Source of the DNA: Blautia sp. MSJ-9
Lineage (GTDB): Bacteria; Bacillota; Clostridia; Lachnospirales; Lachnospiraceae
Length of the DNA: 64,000 bases
Direction: 5' to 3'
Assembly (NCBI RefSeq): GCF_018919065.1
Contig: NZ_JAHLQG010000057.1
Span: 1-64,000, forward strand
Positions 23,870-33,009 of the stretch are shown one piece after another (the stretch's first letter is position 1; every line of letters starts with the position of its first letter). The notes under the pieces are model-generated. The model was given only the letters and a program-made list of their open reading frames with translations. It did no database searches and was not told the DNA's origin. Made by a program: the position numbers and the translations under genes.

Positions 23870-25021
23870 TTATTTCTGGTTTTTCTTCGGTGGACGCGGT
23901 CCAAGGAACTGATAATAATAGGTTTTCAACATTCCGTTATAAATTTTACGGTTCTTGTCTGCTTTTCTTCCAATATCGTTCTCTGCTTTATCATAAGATG
24001 TGATCAGATACATAGACCATTTGTCCAGTCTTGCATAGCTTTCCCCGATTTCTCTGTAAAGCTGTGCCAGATTTTCTTTCTCTTCCAGTCGTTCCCCGTA
24101 TGGCGGATTTGTAATAATAAATCCGTATGGTTTCGGATGGCGGAGATCTTTTACCGGGCGCTGCTGGAAATGGATCAGCTTGTCTACTCCTGCCATCTTT
24201 GCATTTGCACGGGCAGCTTTCAGTGCCTCCGGATCAATGTCAAAGCCCTGGATATCTGTATCAATGTTAAGGTTTACTCTGTCCTGTGCTTCTTCATTGG
24301 CATCATACCAGCATTTACGTGGAACCAGATGCTTCCAGTCCTCTGCAAGGAAAGAACGATTCATTCCAGGTGCAATATCCGCTGCCATCATAGCCGCCTC
24401 GATCGGGAAAGTACCGCTGCCACAGAACGGATCCACCAGGATTCTGTCTTTGTTCCATGGAGTGAGCATGATCAGTGCAGAAGCCAGTGTCTCTGTGATC
24501 GGTGCCTTTACAGTCATCTTACGGTAACCTCTCTTGTGCAGAGAAACTCCTGATGTATCAATACCGATAGTTGCCACATCTTTCATAAATGCCACACGGA
24601 TCGGGAAACTTGCACCGTCTTCCTCAAACCAGGATACCCCGTATACGCCCTTCAGACGCTCTACAATGGCTTTTTTCATAATAGACTGAATATCTGACGG
24701 GCTGAACAGTTTACTCTTCACAGAATTGGCTTTAGCCACCCAGAATTTGCCGTCTTTCGGAATATAATTCTCCCACGGAAGGGCTTTGGTCTTCTCAAAG
24801 AGTTCGTCAAAGGTTTCTGCCTTCACTTCTGCTACTTTCAGCAGGATTCGTTCTGTAGAACGAAGGAATACATTCGCATCTGCGATTCCCTGGGCATCTG
24901 CCTCAAAAGTTACTTTGCCGTCCTCTACCTTGGTGATCTCATATCCCAGATCAAGGATCTCTCGTTTCAGTACTGCTTCCATGCCAAAATGGCAGGGTGC
25001 GATCAGTTCAAATTTTTCCAT
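23870..25021 (-). CDS. THUMP-domain RNA guanine-N2 methyltransferase (RlmL/YpsC-like)
   Basis: This 383-residue protein has an N-terminal ferredoxin-like/THUMP region (residues 1 to about 155; APCHFGMEAVLKREI at the start). A class I SAM-dependent methyltransferase domain follows: ILVDPFCGSGTFPIEAAMMA near residue 193 and the catalytic ITNPPYGERL near 287. NPPY marks N-methyltransferases, and this family modifies 23S rRNA. AGAGAGGA precedes the start. The exact guanosine target is not shown by the sequence. Confidence 0.88.
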   Translation of the reverse strand: MEKFELIAPCHFGMEAVLKREILDLGYEITKVEDGKVTFEADAQGIADANVFLRSTERILLKVAEVKAETFDELFEKTKALPWENYIPKDGKFWVAKANSVKSKLFSPSDIQSIMKKAIVERLKGVYGVSWFEEDGASFPIRVAFMKDVATIGIDTSGVSLHKRGYRKMTVKAPITETLASALIMLTPWNKDRILVDPFCGSGTFPIEAAMMAADIAPGMNRSFLAEDWKHLVPRKCWYDANEEAQDRVNLNIDTDIQGFDIDPEALKAARANAKMAGVDKLIHFQQRPVKDLRHPKPYGFIITNPPYGERLEEKENLAQLYREIGESYARLDKWSMYLITSYDKAENDIGRKADKNRKIYNGMLKTYYYQFLGPRPPKKNQK

Positions 25022-25160
25022 TCTTTATCCTCTCTAATTATATACAGTGATATGCCAGAACTACTGCTGTTCCAACATATGGACAATATCCAGACACTTT
25101 CCTTTCAGGTGGATCTCAACACCCCACTGTCTGTTCTTACCTGAATATCTTTCCTTCTTT

Positions 25161-25703
25161 TTAAAGGTCAATACTCTTTACGATATTTCCTTCAAAGTCC
25201 TTAATCGTAAACACACCATCCTCAAAAATTGCATACGTAGGCGGGTTTCCCTCTTTCGGGATAGATACAGAGCCTGGATTCAGGATCACATAGCCTTCTT
25301 TCCGCTCTGCTCTGAGCACATGAGTATGGCCATGGATCAGAATATCTCCTTCCTGGATTGGCGGCAGATTGTTTTCATTATAGACATGTCCATGTGTGGC
25401 ATAGAAAGTTCTTCCATCCAGATTTAAGATGCAGTAATCTGCCATTACAGGAAACTGCAGTACCATCTGATCCACTTCTGCTTCGCAGTTTCCACGTACC
25501 GCATAAATTTCTTTCTTCTTCTCATTGAGCATGGCGATAACTTCCTTCGGTGCATATTCCTTAGGAAGATCATTTCTCGGTCCATGATAAAGCAGATCGC
25601 CCAGCAGTACCAGGCGTTCTGCCTTTTCTTCTTTATAAGCATCCAGCGTCTTTCTGCAATAATATGCAGAACCATGGATATCTGACGCAAACATATATTT
25701 CAT
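25161..25703 (-). CDS. yfcE: YfcE-type phosphodiesterase
   Basis: The 180-residue calcineurin-like phosphoesterase is paralogous to the gene at 22736. It has ASDIHGS (residues 6-12), LLGDLLYHGPRND (about 33), VRGNCEAEVD (about 69), THGHVYNENN (about 104), IHGHTHVL (about 124) and NPGSVSIPK. Length and motif order match E. coli YfcE. Two such enzymes within 3 kb suggest separate substrates. Confidence 0.88.
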   Translation of the reverse strand: MKYMFASDIHGSAYYCRKTLDAYKEEKAERLVLLGDLLYHGPRNDLPKEYAPKEVIAMLNEKKKEIYAVRGNCEAEVDQMVLQFPVMADYCILNLDGRTFYATHGHVYNENNLPPIQEGDILIHGHTHVLRAERKEGYVILNPGSVSIPKEGNPPTYAIFEDGVFTIKDFEGNIVKSIDL

Positions 25704-25735
25704 GATTTTGTGTCTCCTTTTTTATAGTTTGTATT

Positions 25736-25785
25736 TTAGTAACTATTCAGCAGTCTACTGTGAAGATACTGAACAGTTACGTTTT
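25736..25785. repeat. Inverted repeat of the GTAACT/AGTTAC type
   Basis: GTAACTATTCAG pairs with CTGAACAGTTAC across about 18 bases, with one mismatch. It resembles the GTTACTG/CAGTAAC elements at 3653 and 58374. No gene is seen in 25704-25960. Confidence 0.4.
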
Positions 25786-25960
25786 TTGTTGTCATTTGCA
25801 TGCCGCCTTTTCTCTTACATCACGCAGTTTCCCGGTGCTGTATGAAACATAGCTGTGTCTCGTATTGCATTCCACAATATTTTTCAGCATTGCAGGATCT
25901 GTTTCTGTTATCAGAACCAGAAAAATCTGCCTGTAAACAGCTATATACACCTTATCATGC

Positions 25961-26272
25961 TTATGGCGAAATTACAAGATTTCTTCCCCGATATGCTTCA
26001 AAACCGCCGATCACTGACCGGGTGCGGTATCCAAGTTTTGCAAGCTGACGTGCAAGGCGCAGGCTTGCCCCGCCTCTGTCACAGTAAAGTACCAGTGTTT
26101 TCCCCCTGGGAAATGAAGTATACTCGTCAATCTCTGCGTATGGCATATTCACTGCTCCTTTTACATGGCTGTGTACATAGGATTCTCTTTCGCGCAGATC
26201 TATGATCAATGCGTCCCTGCGGTCCACATAATAATCCAGCATTTTTGCAGAAATCGTTTCCACCGGAAACAT
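25961..26272 (-). CDS. Single-domain rhodanese-like protein
   Basis: This 103-residue protein matches one rhodanese domain: DALIIDLRERESYVHSHVKG near residue 20, AVNMPYAEI near 40 and the active-site loop LVLYCDRGGASLRLARQL with Cys near residue 64. It probably carries persulfide sulfur. The CDRGGAS loop has the length of sulfurtransferases rather than of phosphatases. It is monocistronic as far as can be seen. Confidence 0.88.
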   Translation of the reverse strand: MFPVETISAKMLDYYVDRRDALIIDLRERESYVHSHVKGAVNMPYAEIDEYTSFPRGKTLVLYCDRGGASLRLARQLAKLGYRTRSVIGGFEAYRGRNLVISP

Positions 26273-26316
26273 GGCAGACTCCTTTTTGTTATATCATATG
26301 TAAAAAAATATAAATT

Positions 26317-26345
26317 GCCAGCGGAATGAATCCGCTGGCAGAAAA
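26317..26345 (-). terminator. Intrinsic terminator of the small hydrophilic protein gene
   Basis: GCCAGCGGA and TCCGCTGGC form a nine-pair stem. The minus-strand continuation is AATTTATATTTTTTT. Confidence 0.75.
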
Positions 26346-26348
26346 AAC

Positions 26349-26546
26349 TTAATATTCGTTTTCCTCTGAAGTATAAGACTGAGAAGTTTTATTTTTCATC
26401 TTATTTTTTGTCTTATCTTTGTAATCTGTCTCGTTCTTGCTTCTCAGATTATCGGTATGGTTCATTTCATTTCCATAGGCATTTTTGCTGGATGTCTCTG
26501 TGTAATTTTTGCTGTTTCTGCTTTCAGATTCGTAATTTTTTGCCAT
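26349..26546 (-). CDS. Small highly hydrophilic low-complexity protein, function unknown
   Basis: This 65-residue protein is rich in Asn, Lys, Ser, Glu and Tyr and has almost no hydrophobic residues, so it is likely unstructured. The ATG at 26546 has AGGAGGAATAAAATA ahead of it and is preferred to an ORF start 75 bases upstream. A terminator follows. The composition recalls small spore or stress proteins of Clostridia, but no family is recognised. Confidence 0.6.
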   Translation of the reverse strand: MAKNYESESRNSKNYTETSSKNAYGNEMNHTDNLRSKNETDYKDKTKNKMKNKTSQSYTSEENEY

Positions 26547-26768
26547 TATTTTATTCCTCCTGATGCATTTTGTACGCCCACACCTTCTGAAAGTCCCAGA
26601 AGAATTCAGGCACTTTTGCAACGCACTTCATTACTGAATGTGCTTCACATTGACTATTATCCCAAAAACACGGGGGAATATTCATCAAAATATGTTGCTT
26701 TTTTCACCAAGCTATATTATAATCATACCTGTAAAAAGAATTTACCCTTCAAAAATTTTTTTTACATA

Positions 26769-26807
26769 AACCCCTTATTTAATTATTTATACTCCCCTCG
26801 AAAGTCC
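26769..26807. repeat. attL: left 39-bp direct repeat of the integrated element
   Basis: AACCCCTTATTTAATTATTT... is identical over 39 bases to 46227-46265. Similarity continues with five mismatches to 26839, through a 13-pair hairpin (AAAGTCCCGGCAG with CTGTCGGGGCTTT) and a T-rich tail. The site lies next to the integrase gene. Confidence 0.85.
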
Positions 26808-26810
26808 CGG

Positions 26811-26840
26811 CAGCTCCCCTGTCGGGGCTTTCATTTTGTA
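26811..26840 (+). terminator. Terminator-like hairpin at attL
   Basis: The stem AAAGTCCCGGCAG with CTGTCGGGGCTTT pairs fully if GU pairs are allowed and is followed by CATTTTGTATTT. The attR copy keeps the same pairing with three compensated base changes. Confidence 0.6.
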
Positions 26841-26902
26841 TTTATACGGGTTTGCAGGTTTGGGAATAGCTCCTATTTTGTTAATATTTTCGTAACATTT
26901 AT

Positions 26903-26925
26903 ATTTGTACCCAAATTTTACCCAA
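26903..26925. repeat. Left integrase arm-type direct repeat
   Basis: ATTTGTACCCAAATTTTACC... is identical over 23 bases to 46110-46132 and contains TACCCAA twice. Its placement just inside each element end suits accessory binding by the integrase N-terminal domain. Confidence 0.65.
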
Positions 26926-27024
26926 GATTGCTTCTAAGGCTTTTTCCATTTCTCCCGGCATAGTCGTTCCAAACTTTGTCAAAAAATAAAAAGCCCTCGG
27001 TTTTCCAAGAGCTTTCTATTCTTC

Positions 27025-28179
27025 TTAAAATAATGTCGCCAGTTTATCCATCTCTTCTGCTTTTTTGTCAGGAAGAACATGTGAGTATATATCCAATGTC
27101 ATAGTGATAGATGTATGCCCCAATATCTCCTGCATAACTTTGGGCGGTATTCCCTGTTCCAATCCGCGAGTAGCAAATGTATGACGTAATGAATGAGGAT
27201 GATATATTTTCATCTCATGTCCGTCCTCCCGAATTTCCTGAATAATCTTCTTCATATCTGTATGAAGTGCTGTACCCGTAATGCAACGTCCAAATCGTCC
27301 TGTAAACACCAAATTTTCAAGTCCTGCCTGTGGCTTCCACTTATCTCCCAATAACATTCTCATTCTCAACTGTTCTTTTCTATGAATTTTTAATGTTTCC
27401 ATAACATAGTCCAGTATTGGAATATCTCTTCGCCCTGAAGTTGTTTTGGGTTCATCAATTATGTATTTTTCAGTTGCTCTGGGAATATACTTCAACGTAC
27501 CTTTCACATGAATTACTTTATTTTCAAAGTCAATATCATTCCACTGTAATGCCTGTAATTCGCCCGGACGCATTCCTGTTCCCAATGCTACTGCATAAAC
27601 TCCATAATACGGACTATTCTTCGAATATCTCAGAAATAATTTCTGTTCCTCCAAAGACATAGCACTTATTTGTCGTTTTCTCTTTTCTTTTTTAATAGAT
27701 GTATTTGCCACTGGATTTCGTAATACCATACCGTTTTTCACAGCCTGTCTGTACATTCCATTCAATATCACTTTAGTCAGGTTAATTGTCGTTCTACTAT
27801 ATTTTTCTGCCATATCATTAAAAAGTTTCTGCACATGCTCTCCTCTGATATCTTTTAATTTTCTTTTTCCAAAAACTTCCTTGATATGAGATCTATACTC
27901 ATCCTGATAAAGTTTATACGTTCCATACTTTACCGTATTTTTCTTATATTCCTGTAACCAGGTATGAAACCAGGTATCTACTGTTACATTTGTTTCCTTT
28001 GCATACAAGCCATGTTCTACTTCATAACGTTTATCCGCCATTTCACTTTGTAAAATCTTTAAATTTGTATTATACAAAGTATAGTCCTGTCCTTTATAGG
28101 TAAATCTGCCTTCATAACGTCCATCCTTTCTTTGGCGAATACCTTTAGGTAGTGGTTTACCCTTAATATCTACACTCAT
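27025..28179 (-). CDS. int: Tyrosine-type site-specific integrase
   Basis: This 384-residue recombinase has three parts. An N-terminal arm-binding region resembles Tn916 Int (GKPLPKGIRQRKDGRYEGRF). A core-binding SAM-like domain spans about residues 60-165. The catalytic domain has GTGMRPGEL (Arg), HPHSLRHTFATRG (His-x-x-Arg), LGHTSITMTLDIYSH (His and the nucleophile Tyr). The start at 28179 is chosen because GGAGG is seven bases ahead. It faces the attL repeat, as usual, and should excise and integrate the element at the 39-bp site. Confidence 0.95.
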   Translation of the reverse strand: MSVDIKGKPLPKGIRQRKDGRYEGRFTYKGQDYTLYNTNLKILQSEMADKRYEVEHGLYAKETNVTVDTWFHTWLQEYKKNTVKYGTYKLYQDEYRSHIKEVFGKRKLKDIRGEHVQKLFNDMAEKYSRTTINLTKVILNGMYRQAVKNGMVLRNPVANTSIKKEKRKRQISAMSLEEQKLFLRYSKNSPYYGVYAVALGTGMRPGELQALQWNDIDFENKVIHVKGTLKYIPRATEKYIIDEPKTTSGRRDIPILDYVMETLKIHRKEQLRMRMLLGDKWKPQAGLENLVFTGRFGRCITGTALHTDMKKIIQEIREDGHEMKIYHPHSLRHTFATRGLEQGIPPKVMQEILGHTSITMTLDIYSHVLPDKKAEEMDKLATLF

Positions 28180-28240
28180 TTTCATTCCTCCGATACTGTA
28201 AATGCCCTCCAGATTGTGTCCGGAGAGCATTTTTATTTCA

Positions 28241-28444
28241 TTAATCCATATCTGTCATATTCGCAAAGTATTTATCAAGTTTTGGTAAATATATCAAAAC
28301 CCGTCTGCCAATCTCTATTCTTGCCCCCGCACGCCGTGCTATTTTGTCCGCGGTGTATTGACCGCATCCTAAAAGTTTAGGCAATTCTTTACGACTTACG
28401 CATACAGCTTTTGCAGTAGTTTCATCATTTGAATCGTTTACCAT
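28241..28444 (-). CDS. xis: Excisionase-like small DNA-binding protein
   Basis: The 67-residue basic protein sits 61 bases before int in the same direction. Residues 15-60 (VSRKELPKLLGCGQYTADKI, then GRRVLIYLPKLDKYF) form a MerR-like winged-helix motif as in Tn916-type Xis and HTH_17 proteins. AGGAGGAAGAGATT precedes the ATG. It probably directs integrase towards excision. The identification rests on position and motif. Confidence 0.78.
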   Translation of the reverse strand: MVNDSNDETTAKAVCVSRKELPKLLGCGQYTADKIARRAGARIEIGRRVLIYLPKLDKYFANMTDMD

Positions 28445-28516
28445 AATCTCTTCCTCCTATTCGTTATATACTTGGCATGAAAATAATGTATAAGGGTTTA
28501 AGATAACATTACGGTT

Positions 28517-30151
28517 TCATTCCACAGTTTTTTTCCATTTTATGTAACTGCATAATGCATCTAGCATTATTACATAATGACGTTTTTTCATGAATTTTTT
28601 TCCTCTTTTATCGCAATCTTCATCCAATAGTGCTTTTTCATCCAAATCATCTATTATTTTTCTCCATGAGACAAAATGACCATAATATTTAATCATCCCC
28701 TGTACTAATGCCTCTTTTGTAATATATACCCTGTTATTTGTCCAGACACATCTGTCTAACTGTCCCGGAACATACTCGAGCACACTTGCGACAGCTGTTA
28801 TATATTTATCATTCCCAGTCAGCATTTTGTAAACATCCACGGCATAATCAATATCACATTCTCTTTGCAGCTCTCCCTGTTGAATCATACAATTTTTCTT
28901 TATCGCATCATCCAAAGCCTTAGCTTCTGTCACATCAGAGGAACCCATACACATATATTGTCTGAAAAGTTCTTCTGTTAATCTGATAAATATTCCATGA
29001 TGATATGTACGTGTATCATAGTTTACTCCCTCTATGTTTAGGTTTTGTTCCATATATTCACGGATTCTTTTTTTCACAGAATCATAATTTTTCATCAGGC
29101 TTTCCAGAAACAATGTTGCTAATCCACTCATATAATCCGATGACAACAAGCCAATTTTTCGTTTCAATTCTTTCAATTCTTCAGAATTTTTCCTCGGAAT
29201 TTTTATCTGCAATATTCTGTCTTTACAACTAAAAATTCCCATTTTCTCCATAGTTTCACCAGTAACAAAAATATTTGCAGAATTTCTATGTACTCCTATG
29301 TGGCGAACCCATGAATCCAGTTTTTCTTGCTGTCTGGCTGCTACATCGGATGCTCTGGCTTCATGCAAATCATCTACCAGAAAATTTTGTCCGGGAATCT
29401 TATCTATCATGGCAATAATACTACTATTGCGTCTGTGATCTCTAAAAGACACCTCCTGCTTTTCAGAGTCATCAAGCCATAAAGCATACTTTCTTGCCAT
29501 GCTGGTTTTCAAATGTCCCGATGGTCCTACCAACGATATAGCAAAATCCGGCTTAATTCCCATATCATCTATATCGTTCATATCACATAAAATAGGTTTT
29601 ACCACCCCAAACAAAGCACCATAAAACAACATTTCTGACACTCCCGGAAAAAAATTTATGTAATTTTTTAATGATAATTGCCAGTCCGAACAACTCACAT
29701 TATTGCGCAATGAAATACCTGCCTCGTTAATAACAGATATTCCCTGCTCCAGTGCATGGCTCATAAATATATTCTCACCAAAGCTGTAAATGTCAGAACC
29801 TTTATAGTGATATAATCCCTGGTCAACTTGTACAATATTTTCTATCTGCTTTTTATTAAGCTGGGCTACATCCTGTTGCAATTTATACTGCAAAATCTTT
29901 TTTTGCTTGGCTGATAATGCACAGTCAGGAATATTCCACATATCAAAATATGATATTTGACATAAATTATCTATTTCCTTTATTTCTGTTTCTGTGCCAT
30001 CTATTTTCCGAACCATAATTTCATATGTCATTTTTGTTGTTCTGTCAGGCAACCGGATATGTCTCTTAATTCCAATTACCCTTGGTTCAAAATTTGCAAT
30101 CAGGTTTTCGTCCGCATATAAACCTTCATTTTCCCTGAAATATATCTTCAT
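28517..30151 (-). CDS. P-loop ATPase of mobile elements (DUF927-like/helicase superfamily III-like)
   Basis: This 544-residue protein has a central ATPase: Walker A LVGPSGHLKTSMARKY near residue 230, Walker B NFLVDDLHEA near 285 and a sensor/arginine-finger region NIFVTGETMEKMGIFSCKDR near 325. The N-terminal 200 residues resemble no named domain; the C-terminal 150 may be a winged helix. Such proteins occur beside primases and integrases on elements, and a role in replication is possible. The ATG at 30151 overlaps the upstream stop (ATGA), so it is coupled to the coiled-coil protein gene. Confidence 0.6.
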   Translation of the reverse strand: MKIYFRENEGLYADENLIANFEPRVIGIKRHIRLPDRTTKMTYEIMVRKIDGTETEIKEIDNLCQISYFDMWNIPDCALSAKQKKILQYKLQQDVAQLNKKQIENIVQVDQGLYHYKGSDIYSFGENIFMSHALEQGISVINEAGISLRNNVSCSDWQLSLKNYINFFPGVSEMLFYGALFGVVKPILCDMNDIDDMGIKPDFAISLVGPSGHLKTSMARKYALWLDDSEKQEVSFRDHRRNSSIIAMIDKIPGQNFLVDDLHEARASDVAARQQEKLDSWVRHIGVHRNSANIFVTGETMEKMGIFSCKDRILQIKIPRKNSEELKELKRKIGLLSSDYMSGLATLFLESLMKNYDSVKKRIREYMEQNLNIEGVNYDTRTYHHGIFIRLTEELFRQYMCMGSSDVTEAKALDDAIKKNCMIQQGELQRECDIDYAVDVYKMLTGNDKYITAVASVLEYVPGQLDRCVWTNNRVYITKEALVQGMIKYYGHFVSWRKIIDDLDEKALLDEDCDKRGKKFMKKRHYVIMLDALCSYIKWKKTVE

Positions 30152-30711
30152 CTCCCATTGCCCCCTCTCCACTGACCATTATTTTCCATCATCCCCAACT
30201 GCTTACACTTTCCATTACGCTTTATCACTTTATTTGCACATTTCTTTACTTCCTTTTGTACATTCTTTTTCTTAATATATCTATCAAACATACCGCCAGC
30301 AATTCCCATATCTCTTATTATTTCCATAATAGAAATTATTTTTCTATTTGTCTCCTTGATATTTTGATTCAAGCAATCCTCCATTTGCTTAATCCTGTTC
30401 TTCTGTTTTTTCACACTGTCTTTCAGATCAATAATAATATCATCCTGTTTTTCCAGTCTTTTTTCCAGCAAATCAATTTTTCCAACCAAATTTGTAAAGG
30501 CTTGTCTGCTGTATATACTCTCTGCATTTTTCTGTTGAACAAACATGTCTGAATCATCAACTGTTGTGTCTTGTATATCATCTTGGATAATTCCAGCTAA
30601 ATTCATTTTCTGATTGTAGTTTTGGCATTGTGATACTTCCATTAAATCTTGTCTCTTCTGAAACTCTTCAAAAAATTTTTCTACAAATTTATCTCTTTCT
30701 TTTTTCTTCAT
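30148..30711 (-). CDS. Coiled-coil protein coupled to the element ATPase, function unknown
   Basis: The 187-residue charged protein has a long predicted coiled coil (about residues 75-130; KIDLLEKRLEKQDDIIIDL and KDSVKKQKNRIKQMEDCL) and a basic Lys-rich C terminus (KKCANKVIKRNGKCK). No enzyme motif is visible. It overlaps the ATPase gene by four bases, suggesting that the two proteins work together, possibly as loader and motor. GGAGCAAT-type ribosome site lies upstream. Confidence 0.55.
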   Translation of the reverse strand: MKKKERDKFVEKFFEEFQKRQDLMEVSQCQNYNQKMNLAGIIQDDIQDTTVDDSDMFVQQKNAESIYSRQAFTNLVGKIDLLEKRLEKQDDIIIDLKDSVKKQKNRIKQMEDCLNQNIKETNRKIISIMEIIRDMGIAGGMFDRYIKKKNVQKEVKKCANKVIKRNGKCKQLGMMENNGQWRGGNGR

Positions 30712-30820
30712 TATTATATTGCTCCTTTCGTTACATCTTTAATAGATTTTTTATATGTCCATAATATCCTTTTCAAAATGATATGTCAGGAAACAAAATG
30801 TGCCTTATTTTCCAATAAAA

Positions 30821-30871
30821 ATTAGGGCTTTATCCCATCCGTTTATCATCACAGATGTATAAAGCCCTAAT
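30821..30871 (-). terminator. Intrinsic terminator of the ImmA-HTH gene
   Basis: ATTAGGGCTTTAT (30821-30833) and ATAAAGCCCTAAT (30859-30871) are perfect arms; on the minus strand TTTTTATTGG follows. Confidence 0.85.
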
Positions 30872-30909
30872 TTTCCCACATTTATCAATAGGTAACACTT
30901 TGTGCCTTT

Positions 30910-32814
30910 TTATTTTTTATTTTTCTCAGGATCAGGAACATTTTCAACCTTTTGTCCCTCTTTTGCACCTAAATTCCAAGCCTCAATTAATTCTCGCCAA
31001 TCTTCCAACGTCTCACCCGTATGATTATGTATTAAATCCAGATAACACCAATCCTTTTCTCGTTTGTCGTTCAAAAAAACTCCCCCCTCTCTCAAAAGCA
31101 ATAGGCAAAGTTCCTCTTTAATTCCCAATCCTACACAAAGTCCCATTAAATTTGAAGGCTTTATATTTTTACGTTTACCTGATTGATAATTTTTTATAGT
31201 AGTACTACTTAACCCTGAACGCGCTGCCAGTTCTTCGATTGTTATATGCGCCACTTCCTCTCTGAGATATTTAAGTAACTCTGGAAAGTCTTTTGTTTCT
31301 ATCTCGTCCATAATTTTATTGTTTGTTCTTCTTTGCTTTCTAACCTTCATGTACTCATCTTGTTTCTCTTCTAAAGTCTGATTATTTTTATTTTCACCAT
31401 AATTATAGAACATCAAATAATCATCTTCTGAAACATCCCTGTTCAAATAACACTGTCCATAAAAATCATTTCTATCCATTAATTCAAAAGATGATTCCCA
31501 GCCAAAAATCAAACAACACTCATCAACATGATCTCTACCATAATCCGTTAAATCGTACCCTGTGACATTATTATTCTCATCCCTTACTTCCTCCACATAC
31601 ATATTATCATTACAACACACTACATAGCCTAAATAAATAAATTCCTCCGATTCGAGTAGCTCTTTTAAATGTTGATTTTGGTTACACAATTTTTCCAGAT
31701 TTTTTTTATCAATCAAAAATGTTTGTTTTCTCTCAATCACTTTCCTTTTAAACGAAAACGGAAAATGATAGCACTTATTTATGTATATCCATGTTCCTAA
31801 AGCCTCTGTAAAGCCTAACTCAACAGCTCTTTGCTTAGCCGCAAGTTTCGGCACTCCAAATACTCTGGCTGTTTCTCCAATTGCTTTCTCCCATACATCT
31901 GCTTTCCAAGAGTGCTTACTTGGTATATTTAATGCTTTTTGATACTTATTTTCGAGAATCTTCCGGAATAAATTTCTAGGCATTGCAAATTTCATTCCAA
32001 TTGTATTTGCCTGCCACTCTGCAATCCATATCGCTTTATCAATATCAGATAAATTCTCTGAATATTTTTTAGGTTTACTGTCACAATTCAGCACGGATTT
32101 ACCTGTAAGTAAGTTTAATATTGCAACAAAGCTACGATGTGCCATCCAATGCACAATTTCATGTGCAATTGTCAGAATGTCATTTCCCATAGTTTCTAAA
32201 AAAAAACATTTATCATTAAGAACAACAGTACCTGGATTTATTATTTTTTCTTTATCTACATTATCCATTTTATATTTTTCAAAATACATTCTTCCCATTA
32301 TATTGTCTGGCAGTTCAATTTCTGCAATTTGCATCTCCCATCCTCGCAAAAGTGTCCGATACGGCAATTTACAAGAATCATACGAAGGTTCTATAATTCC
32401 TAAATATTTCCAAAGGTCTTCTGCCAGTTCTTCCATATCCTCTTCTTCCATTTGGGGAATCGCAAATTCTTGAAAAACAGTTCCTTGTGGAAAAGCTTCA
32501 GCAGTCTTATATTCTTTCATATCAACATATTCAAATGTCAGTTCTGGTTTAATGTCCGCGTTTAAAAGCAGTGCGAGATATTTTGCTTCTAATCGGTCTG
32601 CTTTATTATTTCTTACATCTACCAACATACATATGTAAATATCTACATTATTCGCCCTTATAGGAACACAGCCAACTGATTCTATTTCAAGCTTTTCTAT
32701 ATCTTCATCCAACACTAAACTGCCATTCTTATTACTTAAAAACTTTTTCACCTGATTTATTAAATATCCTGAATAATTTTCTTTTATATAGCTTTTGAAA
32801 TTATCATATTTCAT
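30910..32814 (-). CDS. ImmA/IrrE-like zinc metallopeptidase with C-terminal HTH domain
   Basis: This 634-residue protein has a zinc-protease core with TIAHEIVHWMAHRS (HEIVH at 218-222) and the second-ligand region WIAEWQANTIGMKFAMP (about 268-284), the ImmA/IrrE arrangement. A long middle region of unknown fold follows. The C terminus (about 520-565) has an XRE-type helix-turn-helix (ITIEELAARSGLSSTTIKNY). ImmA proteins usually cleave a separate XRE repressor to induce an element, or have the HTH at the N terminus; here the order is reversed and both are in one chain. It may sense stress or DNA damage and control the element. It is monocistronic with its own terminator. Confidence 0.75.
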   Translation of the reverse strand: MKYDNFKSYIKENYSGYLINQVKKFLSNKNGSLVLDEDIEKLEIESVGCVPIRANNVDIYICMLVDVRNNKADRLEAKYLALLLNADIKPELTFEYVDMKEYKTAEAFPQGTVFQEFAIPQMEEEDMEELAEDLWKYLGIIEPSYDSCKLPYRTLLRGWEMQIAEIELPDNIMGRMYFEKYKMDNVDKEKIINPGTVVLNDKCFFLETMGNDILTIAHEIVHWMAHRSFVAILNLLTGKSVLNCDSKPKKYSENLSDIDKAIWIAEWQANTIGMKFAMPRNLFRKILENKYQKALNIPSKHSWKADVWEKAIGETARVFGVPKLAAKQRAVELGFTEALGTWIYINKCYHFPFSFKRKVIERKQTFLIDKKNLEKLCNQNQHLKELLESEEFIYLGYVVCCNDNMYVEEVRDENNNVTGYDLTDYGRDHVDECCLIFGWESSFELMDRNDFYGQCYLNRDVSEDDYLMFYNYGENKNNQTLEEKQDEYMKVRKQRRTNNKIMDEIETKDFPELLKYLREEVAHITIEELAARSGLSSTTIKNYQSGKRKNIKPSNLMGLCVGLGIKEELCLLLLREGGVFLNDKREKDWCYLDLIHNHTGETLEDWRELIEAWNLGAKEGQKVENVPDPEKNKK

Positions 32815-32934
32815 TGCAGTCTCTCCTTCGTATTATAATATTTCAACATAATTTGATTTTAACACATCCACCTTCAAAAACAATTATTCTGTTTTTAATC
32901 ATTAAAAATATAATAACTTCAATAATATTTAGCA

Positions 32935-32960
32935 GAAAGGTGGGAACATTCCCACCTTTC
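32935..32960. repeat. 26-bp perfect palindrome
   Basis: GAAAGGTGGGAAC mirrors to GTTCCCACCTTTC with no central gap. It stands just upstream of the ImmA-HTH gene and after the terminator of the next gene, so it may be an operator or a second terminator stem. Confidence 0.5.
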
Positions 32961-32967
32961 CACCAAA

Positions 32968-33007
32968 AATAATGCATTTACTCATCACAAAAGCAAATGC
33001 ATTATTT
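32968..33007 (-). terminator. Intrinsic terminator of the HTH_17-type gene
   Basis: AATAATGCATTT arms (32968-32979 and 32995-33006) form the stem; on the minus strand the exit side is TTTTTGG. Confidence 0.75.
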
Positions 33008-33009
33008 TC

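Noticed and set aside
26640..26830. Small RNA transcribed on the plus strand into the attL hairpin
   Set aside because: TTGCTT and TATTAT boxes lie near 26697-26722 but with poor spacing, and the insertion point splits any such gene; evidence is too thin.
26769..26839. tRNA or tmRNA gene as the attB site
   Set aside because: No cloverleaf, T-loop (GGTTCGAATCC) or tmRNA end is present; the repeat ends in a plain hairpin with a T-rich tail.
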